Counted from the first letter of the stretch, positions 25,420 to 34,567 are shown. The stretch: 64,000 bases of DNA from Spirochaetales bacterium (GCA_028533045.1 JAQQAP010000028.1:1-64000); one strand, 5' to 3'. The notes: generated by a model from the sequence alone, not told the origin. Made by a program: numbers and translations.

Positions 25420-25968
25420 TTATTCTTGTTCTTTCCAGTAGCGGGGGATGAAAATACGGGCCAGAATAAGGGCTACGGTGCCCTTGATTACGGCTCCCAG
25501 GATAAAAGGGGTTAAACCGGCGGCCAGAGCTTCTCCCCAGGTCATGGCCAGTTTAAACTTTAGCCAGGGAACGCCGGGGAGGAAAAAGAGAACCGTTCCT
25601 GTTACTGTTGCTAAGATCAGTTTAACAAGAGAAACTTTACCGTGACTTTTGGCGGGTTGTACGATAATACCGGTGACCAGGGCCGAAAGGAAGTAGCCCA
25701 GGAGGTAACCGCCGGTAGGTCCTATGAGTACTGCGGCGCCCCCTTTTCCTCCGGAAAAAACAGGAAGGCCTACCGCTCCCAAGAGAAGATAAACTATTAC
25801 GGCAGAAGCTCCGGCGCGGGGCCCCAGAAGCATTCCGGCCAGCAAAATGAACAGGGTAGCCAGAACGACAGGCACCGGGCCGATAGGCAGGGCCATATAG
25901 GAGCCGGCAATGATGAGCGCCGTAAAAAGCGCCGTTAGTACAATTGATTGAATCTCTTTCTTTTCCAT
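25420..25968 (-). CDS. bioY: Biotin transporter substrate-binding subunit BioY
   Basis: A 182-residue integral membrane S-component that binds biotin. It has six hydrophobic segments and the BioY patterns MALPIGPVPVVLATLFILLAG (split: PIGPVPV near 27, FILLAGMLLGPRAGASAV), YLLLGAVGLPVFSGGKGG (about 60-77) and GPTGGYLLGYF (about 83). Biosynthetic bio genes are not seen in the window, so the cell may depend on uptake. It is co-transcribed with birA (22 nt gap) and bioM. Confidence 0.95.
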   Translation of the reverse strand: MEKKEIQSIVLTALFTALIIAGSYMALPIGPVPVVLATLFILLAGMLLGPRAGASAVIVYLLLGAVGLPVFSGGKGGAAVLIGPTGGYLLGYFLSALVTGIIVQPAKSHGKVSLVKLILATVTGTVLFFLPGVPWLKFKLAMTWGEALAAGLTPFILGAVIKGTVALILARIFIPRYWKEQE

Positions 25969-25990
25969 ATTATTCCTTTTTATTAAGTAT

Positions 25991-26944
25991 CTATTTTCCT
26001 TGGGATAGAAGTTGAGTTTTTATACATTCTCCGGGGAAGATGGCCCGGCCCGTATCCAGAATCAGACGCCCCAGGTTGTCTACTTCCCGGGGGCAACCGC
26101 TAATACGCTCCCCTTCGCTAAGCTCAAAGCCGTACTGCCCTCGGGAAAGAAAGAGTTTGTTATAGAGGTTTGTCAGTTCCCGTCCCCCCATGGCTCGGTA
26201 GGTTTCCATCTTTTGGAGGTAGCCTTTCATAAGGTCCGAGCGGGAGAGGTTATGGCCGGTAAGGCTGCTGAGGGAGGAGGCTTCTTTCGTGGGAGGATTG
26301 TTGTTTACATTTATACCTATTCCCAGGTTAAAGCGGGTAATCCGTTCTCCCTCTCCGCTAAAGGCGGGTAGAAGGCCTATGACTTTTTTATCGTTAACCA
26401 GAATGTCGTTGGGCCATTTGATGCGGCCCGGAAGTTTGTAGTTGTCCCGGAGGATTTCGGTCAGGCCGATGAGGGCCGCCATAGAGCTGCGATAACTCCG
26501 GGGGGTGGGCAGGTTCTCCTCAAAACTGTGGGTGAAGAAGAGTCCTCCCCGGGGGGAGAGCCACTCACGGCTGTGCCGTCCTCTTCCGGCGCTTTGTTCT
26601 TCGGCGGTTACCACAAAGTCTTCTGGGGGAGAGTTTTTGTCCCGGTGACGGTGAAGGAGGGTTTGGGCGTAGTCCATGGTGGAGTCGGTCTCATCCAGGC
26701 AGTAGAAACGCTCTTTACCCCTAAAAAGGTGGGCCCCGAGGGAATCGGCCGGCTCTCCGGTTAACCGGTAGCCCTGGCGGGAGGATTCTATTTCGTAACC
26801 CAATTCGCTAAGTTTGCCTATCTGCTTCCAAACGGCCACACGGGATATTTCCATTTGGCCGCTGAGCCATTCCCCGGAAAGGGGGGAGTCGGCACTTTGG
26901 AGGAGGTTGAGAAGTATGCTTCGCGAGTCCTTTTTGTTAACCAT
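25991..26944 (-). CDS. birA: Biotin-protein ligase / biotin operon repressor BirA
   Basis: It attaches biotin to acceptor proteins and, as biotinyl-AMP complex, represses biotin genes. The 317 residues include an N-terminal winged helix (WLSGQMEISRVAVWKQIGKL), the biotinyl-AMP loop EEQSAGRGRHSREWLSPRG (about 115-133), and KWPNDILVNDKKVIG (about 175), with a short C-terminal domain. ATG 26944 is preferred over ATG 26998: the promoter -35/-10 and a BirA-type operator lie in the extension, and the winged helix begins right after MVNKKDSRS. The operator overlaps the promoter and start codon, so autoregulation of the whole operon is likely. Confidence 0.95.
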   Translation of the reverse strand: MVNKKDSRSILLNLLQSADSPLSGEWLSGQMEISRVAVWKQIGKLSELGYEIESSRQGYRLTGEPADSLGAHLFRGKERFYCLDETDSTMDYAQTLLHRHRDKNSPPEDFVVTAEEQSAGRGRHSREWLSPRGGLFFTHSFEENLPTPRSYRSSMAALIGLTEILRDNYKLPGRIKWPNDILVNDKKVIGLLPAFSGEGERITRFNLGIGINVNNNPPTKEASSLSSLTGHNLSRSDLMKGYLQKMETYRAMGGRELTNLYNKLFLSRGQYGFELSEGERISGCPREVDNLGRLILDTGRAIFPGECIKTQLLSQGK

Positions 26945-26964
26945 AGTAAATGAGAGGTTAACGA
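26934..26964. promoter_or_regulatory. BirA operator
   Basis: TTGTTAACC (26934-26942), 13 nt, GGTTAACGA (26956-26964): inverted arms matching at 8 of 9 positions. This fits the TTGTTAAC-N14/15-GTTAACAA type of BirA site in non-enteric bacteria. It covers the birA -10 region and start codon. Confidence 0.85.
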
Positions 26965-26983
26965 AAAGGGGCAATTTAGTCAA
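26955..26983 (-). promoter_or_regulatory. birA-bioY-bioM-bioN-ogt promoter
   Basis: Minus-strand TTGACT (26978-26983), 17-bp spacer, TAACCT (26955-26960). The -10 is imperfect and lies inside the right arm of the BirA operator. The ATG is 10 nt downstream, so the leader is only a few nucleotides. Confidence 0.6.
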
Positions 26984-26991
26984 GTTCTCCT

Positions 26992-27019
26992 TTCCCATTT
27001 ACAAAAAGTAGGGTAAAAT
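26992..27019 (+). promoter_or_regulatory. Promoter of the M32 carboxypeptidase gene
   Basis: A TAAAAT -10 (27014-27019) ends 6 nt before the ATG at 27026. The -35 (TTCCCA, 26992-26997, 16-bp spacer) is weak. The AGGGG next to the ATG is too close to be a normal Shine-Dalgarno sequence. Confidence 0.45.
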
Positions 27020-27025
27020 AGGGGC

Positions 27026-28528
27026 ATGCACAGTCACAATCCGAATCTGAATGCTCTGATTGAAACGCAAAAAGAGATTAAACTCCTCGGTTCCATTGCT
27101 TCCGTTTTAGGCTGGGACCAGGAAACCTATATGCCCGAAGAGGCTTTGCTTTGGCGCTCGGAACAGCTGGCCTGGTTATCGGGGCAGATGCATCGCCGTG
27201 AGACGGCTCCGGAAATCAAAGACCTTTTGGATAAGCTGGAAGATTATTCTCCTGCCGACGATAGGGAAAAGGCTCTTCTCAAAGTGGCTCGACGTGAGTT
27301 TCGCCGGGCCGAAGTTTTTCCCGAAGACTATGTGATTGAAAAGGCCCGTCACCACAGTTTGGCTCAAAACGGTTGGATTCAGGCCCGGGAAAAGGAAGAT
27401 TTTGAAGCTTTCCGACCCTTTTTAGAAAAAAACATGGAGTTTGCCCGGCGCGATGCGGAGTACCTGGGGTACGAAGAGCACCCCTATGATGCGCTACTGG
27501 ATCTCTACGAGCCCGATATGAAAGCCTCACAGATAAAAGAGCTTTTTGATCCCCTGGGAGAATATCTGGCCGGATTGGTTAAACGGATTGGGGAAAAGCC
27601 TCCTGTAAGGGATGACTTTCTCTCCCGCAGCTGTCCCGTGGATAAGCAGGAAGAGTTGGGTAAGGAAGTCCTTAAGGCTATTGGTTACGACTTTGGAAAG
27701 GGACGGCTCGATGCCACGGCCCATCCTTTTACCAGTGAATTGGGCCCCGCCGACATCCGGGTTACCACCCGTTACGATGAATTTGATTTTTGTTCCAATT
27801 TATTTAGTGTTATCCATGAAGGGGGACACGCCCTTTATGAGATGGGAATCGATTCGACCCTCTCGGAAACCCTGTTGGGAACGGGGACGTCTTTGGGGAT
27901 TCATGAATCCCAGTCCCGCTTTTGGGAGAACCTTCTGGGAAGGAGCCGCGCTTTTTGTGAAGGTTTTCTGCCCCTTTATCAAAACTACTTTCCCCAGGCC
28001 TTCGGCGATATAGACGGAGAAAGCTTCTACCGCGGGATAAATCGGGTTAAACCGAGTTTTATTCGAGTTGAGGCGGATGAAGTGACCTATAGCCTTCATG
28101 TGATTCTTCGTTTTAACCTTGAATTGGCCCTGCTGGAGGGAAGTCTTGCGGTGAAGGATTTGCCCGAAGCCTGGAATGAGGAGTCCCGGAAACTTTTGGG
28201 TATCCTTCCCGAGTCCGTTTCCCAGGGGGTGCTTCAGGACGTTCACTGGTCCCACGGTCTTATAGGCTATTTTTCCACTTACGCTTTGGGGAATCTTTAC
28301 GGGGCCCAGTTTATGGCCCGCATGAAAAAAGATATTCCCCAATTGGATGATCTACTCAGGCAAAGAAATTGTGAGCCCCCTCTTAAATGGCTCAGGGAGA
28401 AGATTCACCGGCACGGTTCGGTCTACTCTTCCGCCGAATTGTGTCGGAAAATTTGTGGGGAAGACCTGGATTATCGCTATTTTATTGACTATTTAGAAAA
28501 GAAATATTTGGAAATATACGGAGTTTAA
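27026..28528 (+). CDS. M32-family metallocarboxypeptidase (Taq type)
   Basis: It removes C-terminal residues from peptides in the cytosol. The 500-residue length and blocks match carboxypeptidase Taq: an N-terminal LGWDQETYMPEEAL (about 28-41), the zinc motif HEGGH (HEXXH, about 265-269, in VIHEGGHALYEMG), then GTGTSLGIHESQSRFWENLLGR (about 289) and RVEADEVTYSLHVILRF (about 348). It is divergent from birA and is followed after 2 nt by the AraC gene, so the two form an operon. Confidence 0.95.
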   Translation: MHSHNPNLNALIETQKEIKLLGSIASVLGWDQETYMPEEALLWRSEQLAWLSGQMHRRETAPEIKDLLDKLEDYSPADDREKALLKVARREFRRAEVFPEDYVIEKARHHSLAQNGWIQAREKEDFEAFRPFLEKNMEFARRDAEYLGYEEHPYDALLDLYEPDMKASQIKELFDPLGEYLAGLVKRIGEKPPVRDDFLSRSCPVDKQEELGKEVLKAIGYDFGKGRLDATAHPFTSELGPADIRVTTRYDEFDFCSNLFSVIHEGGHALYEMGIDSTLSETLLGTGTSLGIHESQSRFWENLLGRSRAFCEGFLPLYQNYFPQAFGDIDGESFYRGINRVKPSFIRVEADEVTYSLHVILRFNLELALLEGSLAVKDLPEAWNEESRKLLGILPESVSQGVLQDVHWSHGLIGYFSTYALGNLYGAQFMARMKKDIPQLDDLLRQRNCEPPLKWLREKIHRHGSVYSSAELCRKICGEDLDYRYFIDYLEKKYLEIYGV

Positions 28529-28530
28529 CC

Positions 28531-29409
28531 ATGTCCGATCGATTGATTATGGAGACTTTGCCCGTTGACCGGGCTGTGGAAAATTACATTAAAACCATTG
28601 TCCTAAGGACAAGTAAGCTTAAGCAGCAGACCGAATTTCGCGTGCTCGTTCCGGGGAATATGGCCATGCTTTTTTTCTATTTTGGCAAAGGGGTTTACGA
28701 GATTCGGGAAGATCGATGGGTCCGTCCCGAGGAGCCGGTCTCCTTTGTGGGGCTCCAGACAGAACCACGCTATTTTGCCGACCTGGAAGAGTACGAAGCG
28801 GTCATTATTTATCTGACCCCCTTTGGGGTCACCTCTCTTTTTGGCAAGGATGCGGCAAATCTTGTAAATAAGTCCTACCAGCAGGTTCCTTCTCTTGTGG
28901 AATATATGTCCTGGTTGGAAGACGACGATTTTTTGGCCCTTCCTCTGGAGGAACGGGCGGCCCGAATAGGAAAAGGGGTGGGGGATTTCTTTTTGAATAA
29001 GAGCCAGCCCGCACCGGAAACCCTGGTAAAAATACATCATTATGTGGAAGACTCTCACGGTACGGTACAGGTAAAGGACTTGGCGGAAAAACTGGATTTA
29101 ACCCGTCAGAATCTCTTTTATCTGGCCAAGAAGCACATGGGGGTTAACCTGAATGTTTACAGTCGGATAGAACGTCTTCGCTATGCTATTTCCCTTCTGC
29201 AGGACGGATACAAATGGAGCGAAATTGTGACGGAAGCGGGCTATTATGACTATTCTCACCTAACCAAGGATCTCAAACTTTTTACTCACATGCCTGTGGC
29301 AAAATATAAGGAACTCATGAAGCATGACAATTCGGATTTAACTGAATTTATGAGGAATCAGGTGGGGTGCTTTTACTACTACTTGCCTCCCTCCGGATTA
29401 TTCAGCTAG
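28531..29409 (+). CDS. AraC-family transcriptional regulator
   Basis: A 292-residue regulator with an N-terminal effector-like domain (about 1-165, cupin-like pattern around FRVLVPGNMAMLFFYFGKG) and a C-terminal double helix-turn-helix (about 175-280: VQVKDLAEKLDLTRQNLFYLAKKHMGVN and AGYYDYSHLTKDLKLFTHMPVAKY). The ATG is 2 nt after the carboxypeptidase stop, so it may be translationally coupled. The effector is unknown. The divergence of the effector domain from sugar-binding AraC proteins means no ligand can be suggested. Confidence 0.88.
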   Translation: MSDRLIMETLPVDRAVENYIKTIVLRTSKLKQQTEFRVLVPGNMAMLFFYFGKGVYEIREDRWVRPEEPVSFVGLQTEPRYFADLEEYEAVIIYLTPFGVTSLFGKDAANLVNKSYQQVPSLVEYMSWLEDDDFLALPLEERAARIGKGVGDFFLNKSQPAPETLVKIHHYVEDSHGTVQVKDLAEKLDLTRQNLFYLAKKHMGVNLNVYSRIERLRYAISLLQDGYKWSEIVTEAGYYDYSHLTKDLKLFTHMPVAKYKELMKHDNSDLTEFMRNQVGCFYYYLPPSGLFS

Positions 29410-29423
29410 AAGGCGGGTAAGCT

Positions 29424-30959
29424 TTAGCGTTTGAGGTAGGAAAGTTCCTTGGGGAGGACAATGTTATTACCAAACTTGTCCTCTCCGTAACCGTTTTCCG
29501 CGAGAATCTGAATATCGTGAAGGACTCTCTTGTCCCCGGAAAACTCAACCTGCGTGTCGCTGATAATATCTATTTTCCCCAGCGCCAGATAGAGGGCGAT
29601 GCCCCGTTTGGCAAAGTCGGCTATGGTTTCGCTGTCAAAGGGAGTCAGATTATCAAAGGAGAAGTCGTTTTCATATATGATGATTTTTTGCTTTTCCAGT
29701 AGGTCTAAAAAGATGATTCTCAAGATTTTTTTCATAAGTTTGGCGTCGTAGAGGGCGTCGGCGTCCTCTTTGATCATCTTATGCTCCAGAATTTCCTTGG
29801 CTATGGCACATCTCTTTGAGAGGTTGATCTCTTCATTAGCCCGGAATAGTTCCAGGGGCATGGACGCATTATAAACGTTATTCCCCAGTTTCATTTCCAC
29901 TTCGCTGCCGTAATGAATGACAATTTTCGCAATAAGAGTGGAAGGGCGTACATGAAAACCCCGGTAGTTGGGGATGGGGACTTTTATCTGATCCTGTTCG
30001 GAATAGGTTTTTAGTATATCTTTGCAAAGATTCTGGGCGGCGGCAATATACTGCTGGGCATAGAACATGCAAAAATCCACCATAATCGTAAAGAGCTGAT
30101 TAAAATGCTGCTGCATCTCTTCCGACTTGTTGTTTATGATTTGCATCTCGTGTCTCTGGAAGTAGTGAAGAAGCAGGGTGGATGTTTCCAGGAGGTGATA
30201 AACTATGGAAATCTGTCCTCGCAGGGCGGGAAGATTCTCATCGGTTCTGGTTATGGTGGAATGGTATAGGATGGTATCGTATTTGGATTGCAGATTATGA
30301 AAGCTGTTGGATATGAGGCGAAGGGTTTCTTCGTTCACAATATCGGGGATGATGGAGGAGTAGTCGTCGGTTTTTTTCTGGCAGGCTTCTTTGATGAACC
30401 GGCTCTCTTCGGCCAGATTTAGAAAGCTTGAAGCCAGATAAACCGCCGTTTCCGCACCCGCTTCAAGGGGCGTCCACTCCAGGGTATCTTCCAGTTTGAC
30501 ATCGGCAATACTTTCGGAAAAAGGATAACTGTCCAATGCCCTTAGATCGTCGGTCATTCCTACTTTGTGTAAAAAAGAAGAAAAACTTTCCAGCCGTAAC
30601 ATAAAGGATTTAAAAAGACAGTCAATACTCTCTTCCAGGGCGGCAAAAAAATCATTTTCTATGGGAACGAGACGATAGGCGGGGGCGGAATATCGCAGGT
30701 GTAGGAAATTATAGGCTACACGGGAATAGGAGCGAATGACCCCAATCGATTTACGGAGAGGATACCAGTAGGCATTCTGTTTTATCCCGTAGGCATCGAT
30801 GATTTCTTCGCACTTTTCCGCTTCCATGAGGAGCCGTCCGAGCATAGGCCGGTTCAGTTCCTTAACGGTAATGCCGGAGATCCCTATGGTAAGGGAGACA
30901 AGATCACGTAAGTCTTTCTTGATGATATCTTTAAACTCGTCGTTACTGATAATCCGCAT
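29424..30959 (-). CDS. Large protein with embedded HPr-like domain, function unknown
   Basis: A 511-residue soluble protein. Residues about 1-320 are predominantly helical with no family I recognise. At about 325-405 there is an HPr-like phosphocarrier domain: NYRGFHVRPSTLIAKIV contains the active-site pattern G-X-H-X-R-P (His336), followed by GSEVEMKLGNNVYNA and a LELF segment. The C-terminal 100 residues are again unrecognised. No Ser46-type regulatory site is evident. Start at ATG 30959, with a CAGGAG Shine-Dalgarno 12 nt upstream; a longer frame to 31049 lacks support. It lies upstream of, and divergent from, phosphofructokinase, which suggests a link to carbon-flux control (inference). 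Confidence 0.75.
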   Translation of the reverse strand: MRIISNDEFKDIIKKDLRDLVSLTIGISGITVKELNRPMLGRLLMEAEKCEEIIDAYGIKQNAYWYPLRKSIGVIRSYSRVAYNFLHLRYSAPAYRLVPIENDFFAALEESIDCLFKSFMLRLESFSSFLHKVGMTDDLRALDSYPFSESIADVKLEDTLEWTPLEAGAETAVYLASSFLNLAEESRFIKEACQKKTDDYSSIIPDIVNEETLRLISNSFHNLQSKYDTILYHSTITRTDENLPALRGQISIVYHLLETSTLLLHYFQRHEMQIINNKSEEMQQHFNQLFTIMVDFCMFYAQQYIAAAQNLCKDILKTYSEQDQIKVPIPNYRGFHVRPSTLIAKIVIHYGSEVEMKLGNNVYNASMPLELFRANEEINLSKRCAIAKEILEHKMIKEDADALYDAKLMKKILRIIFLDLLEKQKIIIYENDFSFDNLTPFDSETIADFAKRGIALYLALGKIDIISDTQVEFSGDKRVLHDIQILAENGYGEDKFGNNIVLPKELSYLKR

Positions 30960-31098
30960 GGGATTTTCCGGCTCCTGTTTGTGACTTATTATGGTGATAT
31001 ACCACGCCACTATAAGAAAAAATATATTCTTAAGTTCCATAAGTTGCAAGGGGTCTGGAAAAAAAAGATGCCTTTTAAAAAATGTTGTCCTTTTTTTG

Positions 31099-31127
31099 TT
31101 GTCCCCCTTCTAAGATTATACTAAACT
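31099..31127 (+). promoter_or_regulatory. Promoter of phosphofructokinase (leaderless type)
   Basis: TTGTCC (31099-31104), 17-bp spacer, TAAACT (31122-31127), then 7 nt to the ATG at 31135. No Shine-Dalgarno sequence is present. An alternative -10 TATACT (31117-31122) would give a leader of about 5 nt. Confidence 0.65.
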
Positions 31128-31134
31128 AAAAGTC

Positions 31135-32232
31135 ATGGCAGACATAAGAAGAATCGGGATTTTAACTTCCGGGGGAGACTGCCCCGGCTTGAATGCGGCT
31201 ATCCGAGGAGTGGCAAAACCTCTGCAGGAGAAGGGTGTACAGATTATTGGAATTCAGGATGGATTCCGCGGTCTTGTAGAAAACAGGACTATGGAATTGG
31301 GCGCCCGGGAAACATCGGGACTCCTTGTTGAGGGGGGGACCATTTTGGGAACCAGCCGTTACAAGCCGCAAAAATATCCCAACAGCCAGGGGGGAGGGAA
31401 ATCGGACCGGACCCGTGATGCGGTGGCTAACTACGAACGTCTTCACCTGGATGCTCTTGTCTGTATTGGCGGTGGGGGAACCCACAAGAATGCCTATCAT
31501 TTATACCAGAACGGAATCCCCAATATTGTCACCCTGCCCAAAACCATTGATAACGATGTGTTTGGGACCGATGTGACCTTTGGATACGATACGGGAATGT
31601 CCATTGCCTGCGAAGCGATCGACCGTCTTCATACTACTGCGTCCAGCCATCACCGCTGCATGTTGGTTGATGTGATGGGGCACAATACGGGATGGCTTGC
31701 CATGGGAGCGGGGATCGCCGGTGGGGCCGATGTTATTCTTATTCCCGAATTCCCCTTTTCCATAGACAAAGTCGTGGAAGCTCTGATTGAACGGGAACGA
31801 AAAAACAAGCGTTTTAGTATTGTTGTTGTTGCCGAAGGGGCCCATTCCATGGAAGAAGCGGCACTGCGCAAGGATATGGAGCGGAAGGAACTAAAAGCCC
31901 GGGATGCCGCTTACAGCGATGGCCTGAGTCATGACCTGGCCCGTATTATTGAAGAGCGGGTGGGAATCGAAACCCGCATTACCACTTTGGGGCACCTTCA
32001 AAGAGGAGGAACTCCCACCGCCCGGGACAGAGTGCTGGCAAGCCGTCTTGGTACGGTAGCGGCCGACTTGATTATGGAAGGACACTTTGGTGTTATGGCC
32101 GCTGTCCGATGTAACGAATTCGTTGCCGTTCCCCTGGAGGAGATGGTGGGCAAAAAGAAATACATTAGTGAAGACAACGGCCTGGTCGAAACGGCCAACC
32201 GTCTGGGCGTATCCCTGGGACGGGCCTTCTAA
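31135..32232 (+). CDS. pfkA: 6-phosphofructokinase (mixed-type active site)
   Basis: It phosphorylates fructose-6-phosphate at the committed glycolytic step. The 365-residue protein has GILTSGGDCPGLNAAIRG (8-25), PKTIDNDVFGTDVTFGYDTG (about 133-152), MGHNTGWLA, and AEGAHSMEE. The phosphoryl-donor loop reads IGGGGTHKNA where E. coli has GGDGS, so the Asp that helps hold Mg is replaced by Gly; the following Gly and PKTIDND Lys are the mixed ATP-type pattern. I believe ATP is the donor, but this is not certain. A second, PPi-dependent enzyme is encoded at 58999-60696. Leaderless-type promoter. Confidence 0.9.
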   Translation: MADIRRIGILTSGGDCPGLNAAIRGVAKPLQEKGVQIIGIQDGFRGLVENRTMELGARETSGLLVEGGTILGTSRYKPQKYPNSQGGGKSDRTRDAVANYERLHLDALVCIGGGGTHKNAYHLYQNGIPNIVTLPKTIDNDVFGTDVTFGYDTGMSIACEAIDRLHTTASSHHRCMLVDVMGHNTGWLAMGAGIAGGADVILIPEFPFSIDKVVEALIERERKNKRFSIVVVAEGAHSMEEAALRKDMERKELKARDAAYSDGLSHDLARIIEERVGIETRITTLGHLQRGGTPTARDRVLASRLGTVAADLIMEGHFGVMAAVRCNEFVAVPLEEMVGKKKYISEDNGLVETANRLGVSLGRAF

Positions 32233-32238
32233 GGCTTC

Positions 32239-32709
32239 CTACCAATCCCGGCGAAGGGCGGCCATTTCCAGTACGGTAATGGCCGCTTCCCAACCCTTGT
32301 TGCCTCCCTTGCTGCCCGCCCGTTCCAGGGCCTGTTCCAGCGTATCGCAGGTAAGAACACCAAAGCCTACGGGTATTCCCTTGTCCAAAGACACGGAGGC
32401 CACACCCTTGGAAACTTCTGACGAGACGTATTCGAAGTGAGGCGTTCCCCCCCGAATAACCGCTCCCAGGCAAATAACACCGTGGGGATTCTCTTCCGCC
32501 GCCCAGGCTGCGGCCAGGGGAATTTCAAAGGCCCCCGGGACACGGACGATTTTTACATTCTCCGGTGAAACGCCGTGGCGCACCAGGCAGTCCATGGCAC
32601 CCGATTCCAGACGGGAGGTGATGATATCGTTAAAGCGGCTTACCACCATGGTGAATTTAAGTCCCTCTCCCCGGAAGTTTCCTTCCCTTACTAATTCATT
32701 ATTCTGCAT
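32239..32709 (-). CDS. ribH: 6,7-dimethyl-8-ribityllumazine synthase
   Basis: It condenses the ribityl-aminouracil and dihydroxybutanone phosphate into lumazine, the penultimate riboflavin step. The 156-residue protein shows [17 protein letters not shown] (about 21-37), [13 protein letters not shown] (about 56-68), [20 protein letters not shown] (about 80-99, with the catalytic His) and [14 protein letters not shown] (about 119-132). It is the last gene of ribD-ribE-ribBA-ribH, 11 nt after ribBA. Confidence 0.97.
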   Translation of the reverse strand: MQNNELVREGNFRGEGLKFTMVVSRFNDIITSRLESGAMDCLVRHGVSPENVKIVRVPGAFEIPLAAAWAAEENPHGVICLGAVIRGGTPHFEYVSSEVSKGVASVSLDKGIPVGFGVLTCDTLEQALERAGSKGGNKGWEAAITVLEMAALRRDW

Positions 32710-32720
32710 TGTTTTACTCC

Positions 32721-33953
32721 TTAAGCGGACCAGTGGCCCATTCTGTTCTGTTTTGTTTCTATGTAATGGCGGTTATTTACACCGGCTTCAATAATAAGAG
32801 GAACCCGAACCACTTCCAGGCCCTCCTTTTCCAGCTGCTTAACCTTATCCGGATTGTTTGTGAGTAATCGAATCTTTTTGAGCCCTTTTCCCTTTAGATA
32901 GGAGGCTGCCGTCCGGTAGCTCCTGTTGTCATCGGCAAAACCCAGGGCCCGGTTGGCATCCACCGTATCGAGGCCCTCATCCTGTAAGCGGTAAGCGGCG
33001 GCCTTGGCTTTTAGACCGATTCCCCGTCCTTCCTGTCTCAAATAGATGAGGTAGCCCTCCTTTTCCTTTTCTATGAGCCGCTGTGACTCCCGGAGCTGTT
33101 CCCCACAGTCGCAGCGCTGGGAACCAAAGAGATCTCCCGTGAGACACTCCGAATGAATTCGCACAAGGGGGCCTTGGGGATGGGATTCATGATCGGGAGT
33201 GTCGGGCTGGCGAACCAGACACACCGTATCGCCCCCCGTGCTCGTTTCTCCTTCGGCCAGGCGGGGAAATTCCATGGTAAATTGCCCTTCATGGGTGGGA
33301 AGACGTACTCCTTCCGGAGAAGACTGACTGTCTACCCAGACCTTGAAGTCGGCAATTGTCAGGATGGGAATCCCCCATTCCCCGGCCAGTTCATTCAGTC
33401 TGTCCCAACGGGCCATGGTTCCGTCTGAATCCATTATTTCACAAATAACAGCGGCCCCTTCCAAACCGGCCCGGCGGCAGAGTTCCACCGTGGCTTCCGT
33501 ATGCCCCTGACGTAGGGCGAGGCCTCCTTCCGCTTCCCGGAGGGGAAACATATGGCCCGGTCGGGCAAAGTCTTCCGGGCGGCAGTCGGGGGAGGCGAGG
33601 CGCCTAAGAGTAGCCGACCGATCCGCTGCGGAAATCCCGGTAGTACAGCCCTCTATCAGGTCAATCGGGGTGCAGAAGTTGGTGCCGTGGAGCGCATCGG
33701 GCCCGGCGTTGGAATCAAGGAGACTGAGTCCCGCCCGGTCACAGAGTGCCTGTTCCATGGCGCAGCAGATGAGCCCCCGCCCGTGGGTAGCCATAAAATT
33801 GACCATGGCCGGATCGGCAAAACGGGCGGCCCCTACCAGGTCCCCTTCATTTTCCCTGTCTTCATCGTCGGTCATGATAATCATTCCGCCGGAGGCGATA
33901 ATTTCCAGAGCTTCCTCGCTTGTAATCTTTCTTTTTTTCACAGGTACCCCCAT
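32721..33953 (-). CDS. ribBA: Bifunctional 3,4-dihydroxy-2-butanone-4-phosphate synthase / GTP cyclohydrolase II
   Basis: A 410-residue fusion making both riboflavin precursors. The N-terminal RibB half has [15 protein letters not shown] (24-38), [20 protein letters not shown] and [13 protein letters not shown] (about 150). The C-terminal RibA half has [20 protein letters not shown] (zinc cysteines, about 267-286), [13 protein letters not shown] and [10 protein letters not shown]. Both active sites look intact. It overlaps ribE upstream by 16 nt and precedes ribH. Confidence 0.97.
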   Translation of the reverse strand: MGVPVKKRKITSEEALEIIASGGMIIMTDDEDRENEGDLVGAARFADPAMVNFMATHGRGLICCAMEQALCDRAGLSLLDSNAGPDALHGTNFCTPIDLIEGCTTGISAADRSATLRRLASPDCRPEDFARPGHMFPLREAEGGLALRQGHTEATVELCRRAGLEGAAVICEIMDSDGTMARWDRLNELAGEWGIPILTIADFKVWVDSQSSPEGVRLPTHEGQFTMEFPRLAEGETSTGGDTVCLVRQPDTPDHESHPQGPLVRIHSECLTGDLFGSQRCDCGEQLRESQRLIEKEKEGYLIYLRQEGRGIGLKAKAAAYRLQDEGLDTVDANRALGFADDNRSYRTAASYLKGKGLKKIRLLTNNPDKVKQLEKEGLEVVRVPLIIEAGVNNRHYIETKQNRMGHWSA

Positions 33954-34567
33954 TGGGCCAGCCGGCCCATTGTAATGTTTGATTTATGAATTTCCCGGCT
34001 CTCCCGGTCCCGCAGAAGGACATCCCTCTCCAGATTTACCAGGTCGCCGGGACGCAGGTTTTTTAAAGTCGTTCTTTCCAGAGTTTCCCCAATCAGCTGA
34101 ACCGAAAGGCTTCTTGCCGTGAGAGAGGCTATGGTCAGGCTTACCCCGTCCAGAGCGACAGAACCTTCCTGAATTAACCCGTCCCGGCCGGAAGAGGGGA
34201 GTCCTACGGTCAGTTCTACTCCTTTACCCCGGGAGACGGTTCGAATGACAGGTACTACCGCAGAAACATGGCCCTGGACAATGTGTCCGTCCAGTCGTCC
34301 GTCGGCCCTTAGAGCTTGCTCCAGGTTAACTTTTGCTTCCGGTTTTAGTCGGTTTAAAGTCGTTTTCCGCACGGTCTCGTAGTAACATTCGGCCTTGAAG
34401 ACTCCGACGGTCCCCCCTGTTACGGTCAGGCAGACCCCGTTTACCGCCACAGAGGCTCCTAGGGCGGGATCTTCCGAAAGGGAGTGCTCTATGGTCAATT
34501 CCAACCCTTCCGGGAGGGCTTTTCGCGCCTTGATTCGGCCCATGGCTTCAATCAGTCCTGTGAACAT
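33938..34567 (-). CDS. ribE: Riboflavin synthase, alpha subunit
   Basis: It dismutates two lumazine molecules into riboflavin. The 209 residues form two lumazine-binding repeats: MFTGLIEAMGRI at the N-terminus with SVAVNGVCLTVTGG, and the second repeat with VQGHVSAV, EGSVALDGVSLTIASL and LIGETLERTTLKNLRPGD. Its start overlaps ribD by 16 nt and its end overlaps ribBA by 16 nt, so the operon is tightly coupled. Confidence 0.96.
   Translation of the reverse strand: MFTGLIEAMGRIKARKALPEGLELTIEHSLSEDPALGASVAVNGVCLTVTGGTVGVFKAECYYETVRKTTLNRLKPEAKVNLEQALRADGRLDGHIVQGHVSAVVPVIRTVSRGKGVELTVGLPSSGRDGLIQEGSVALDGVSLTIASLTARSLSVQLIGETLERTTLKNLRPGDLVNLERDVLLRDRESREIHKSNITMGRLAQWGYL

Noticed and set aside
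26945-26998. Upstream ATG for birA
   Set aside because: The promoter -35/-10 and the BirA operator lie in this stretch, and the winged-helix domain starts right after the ATG at 26944.
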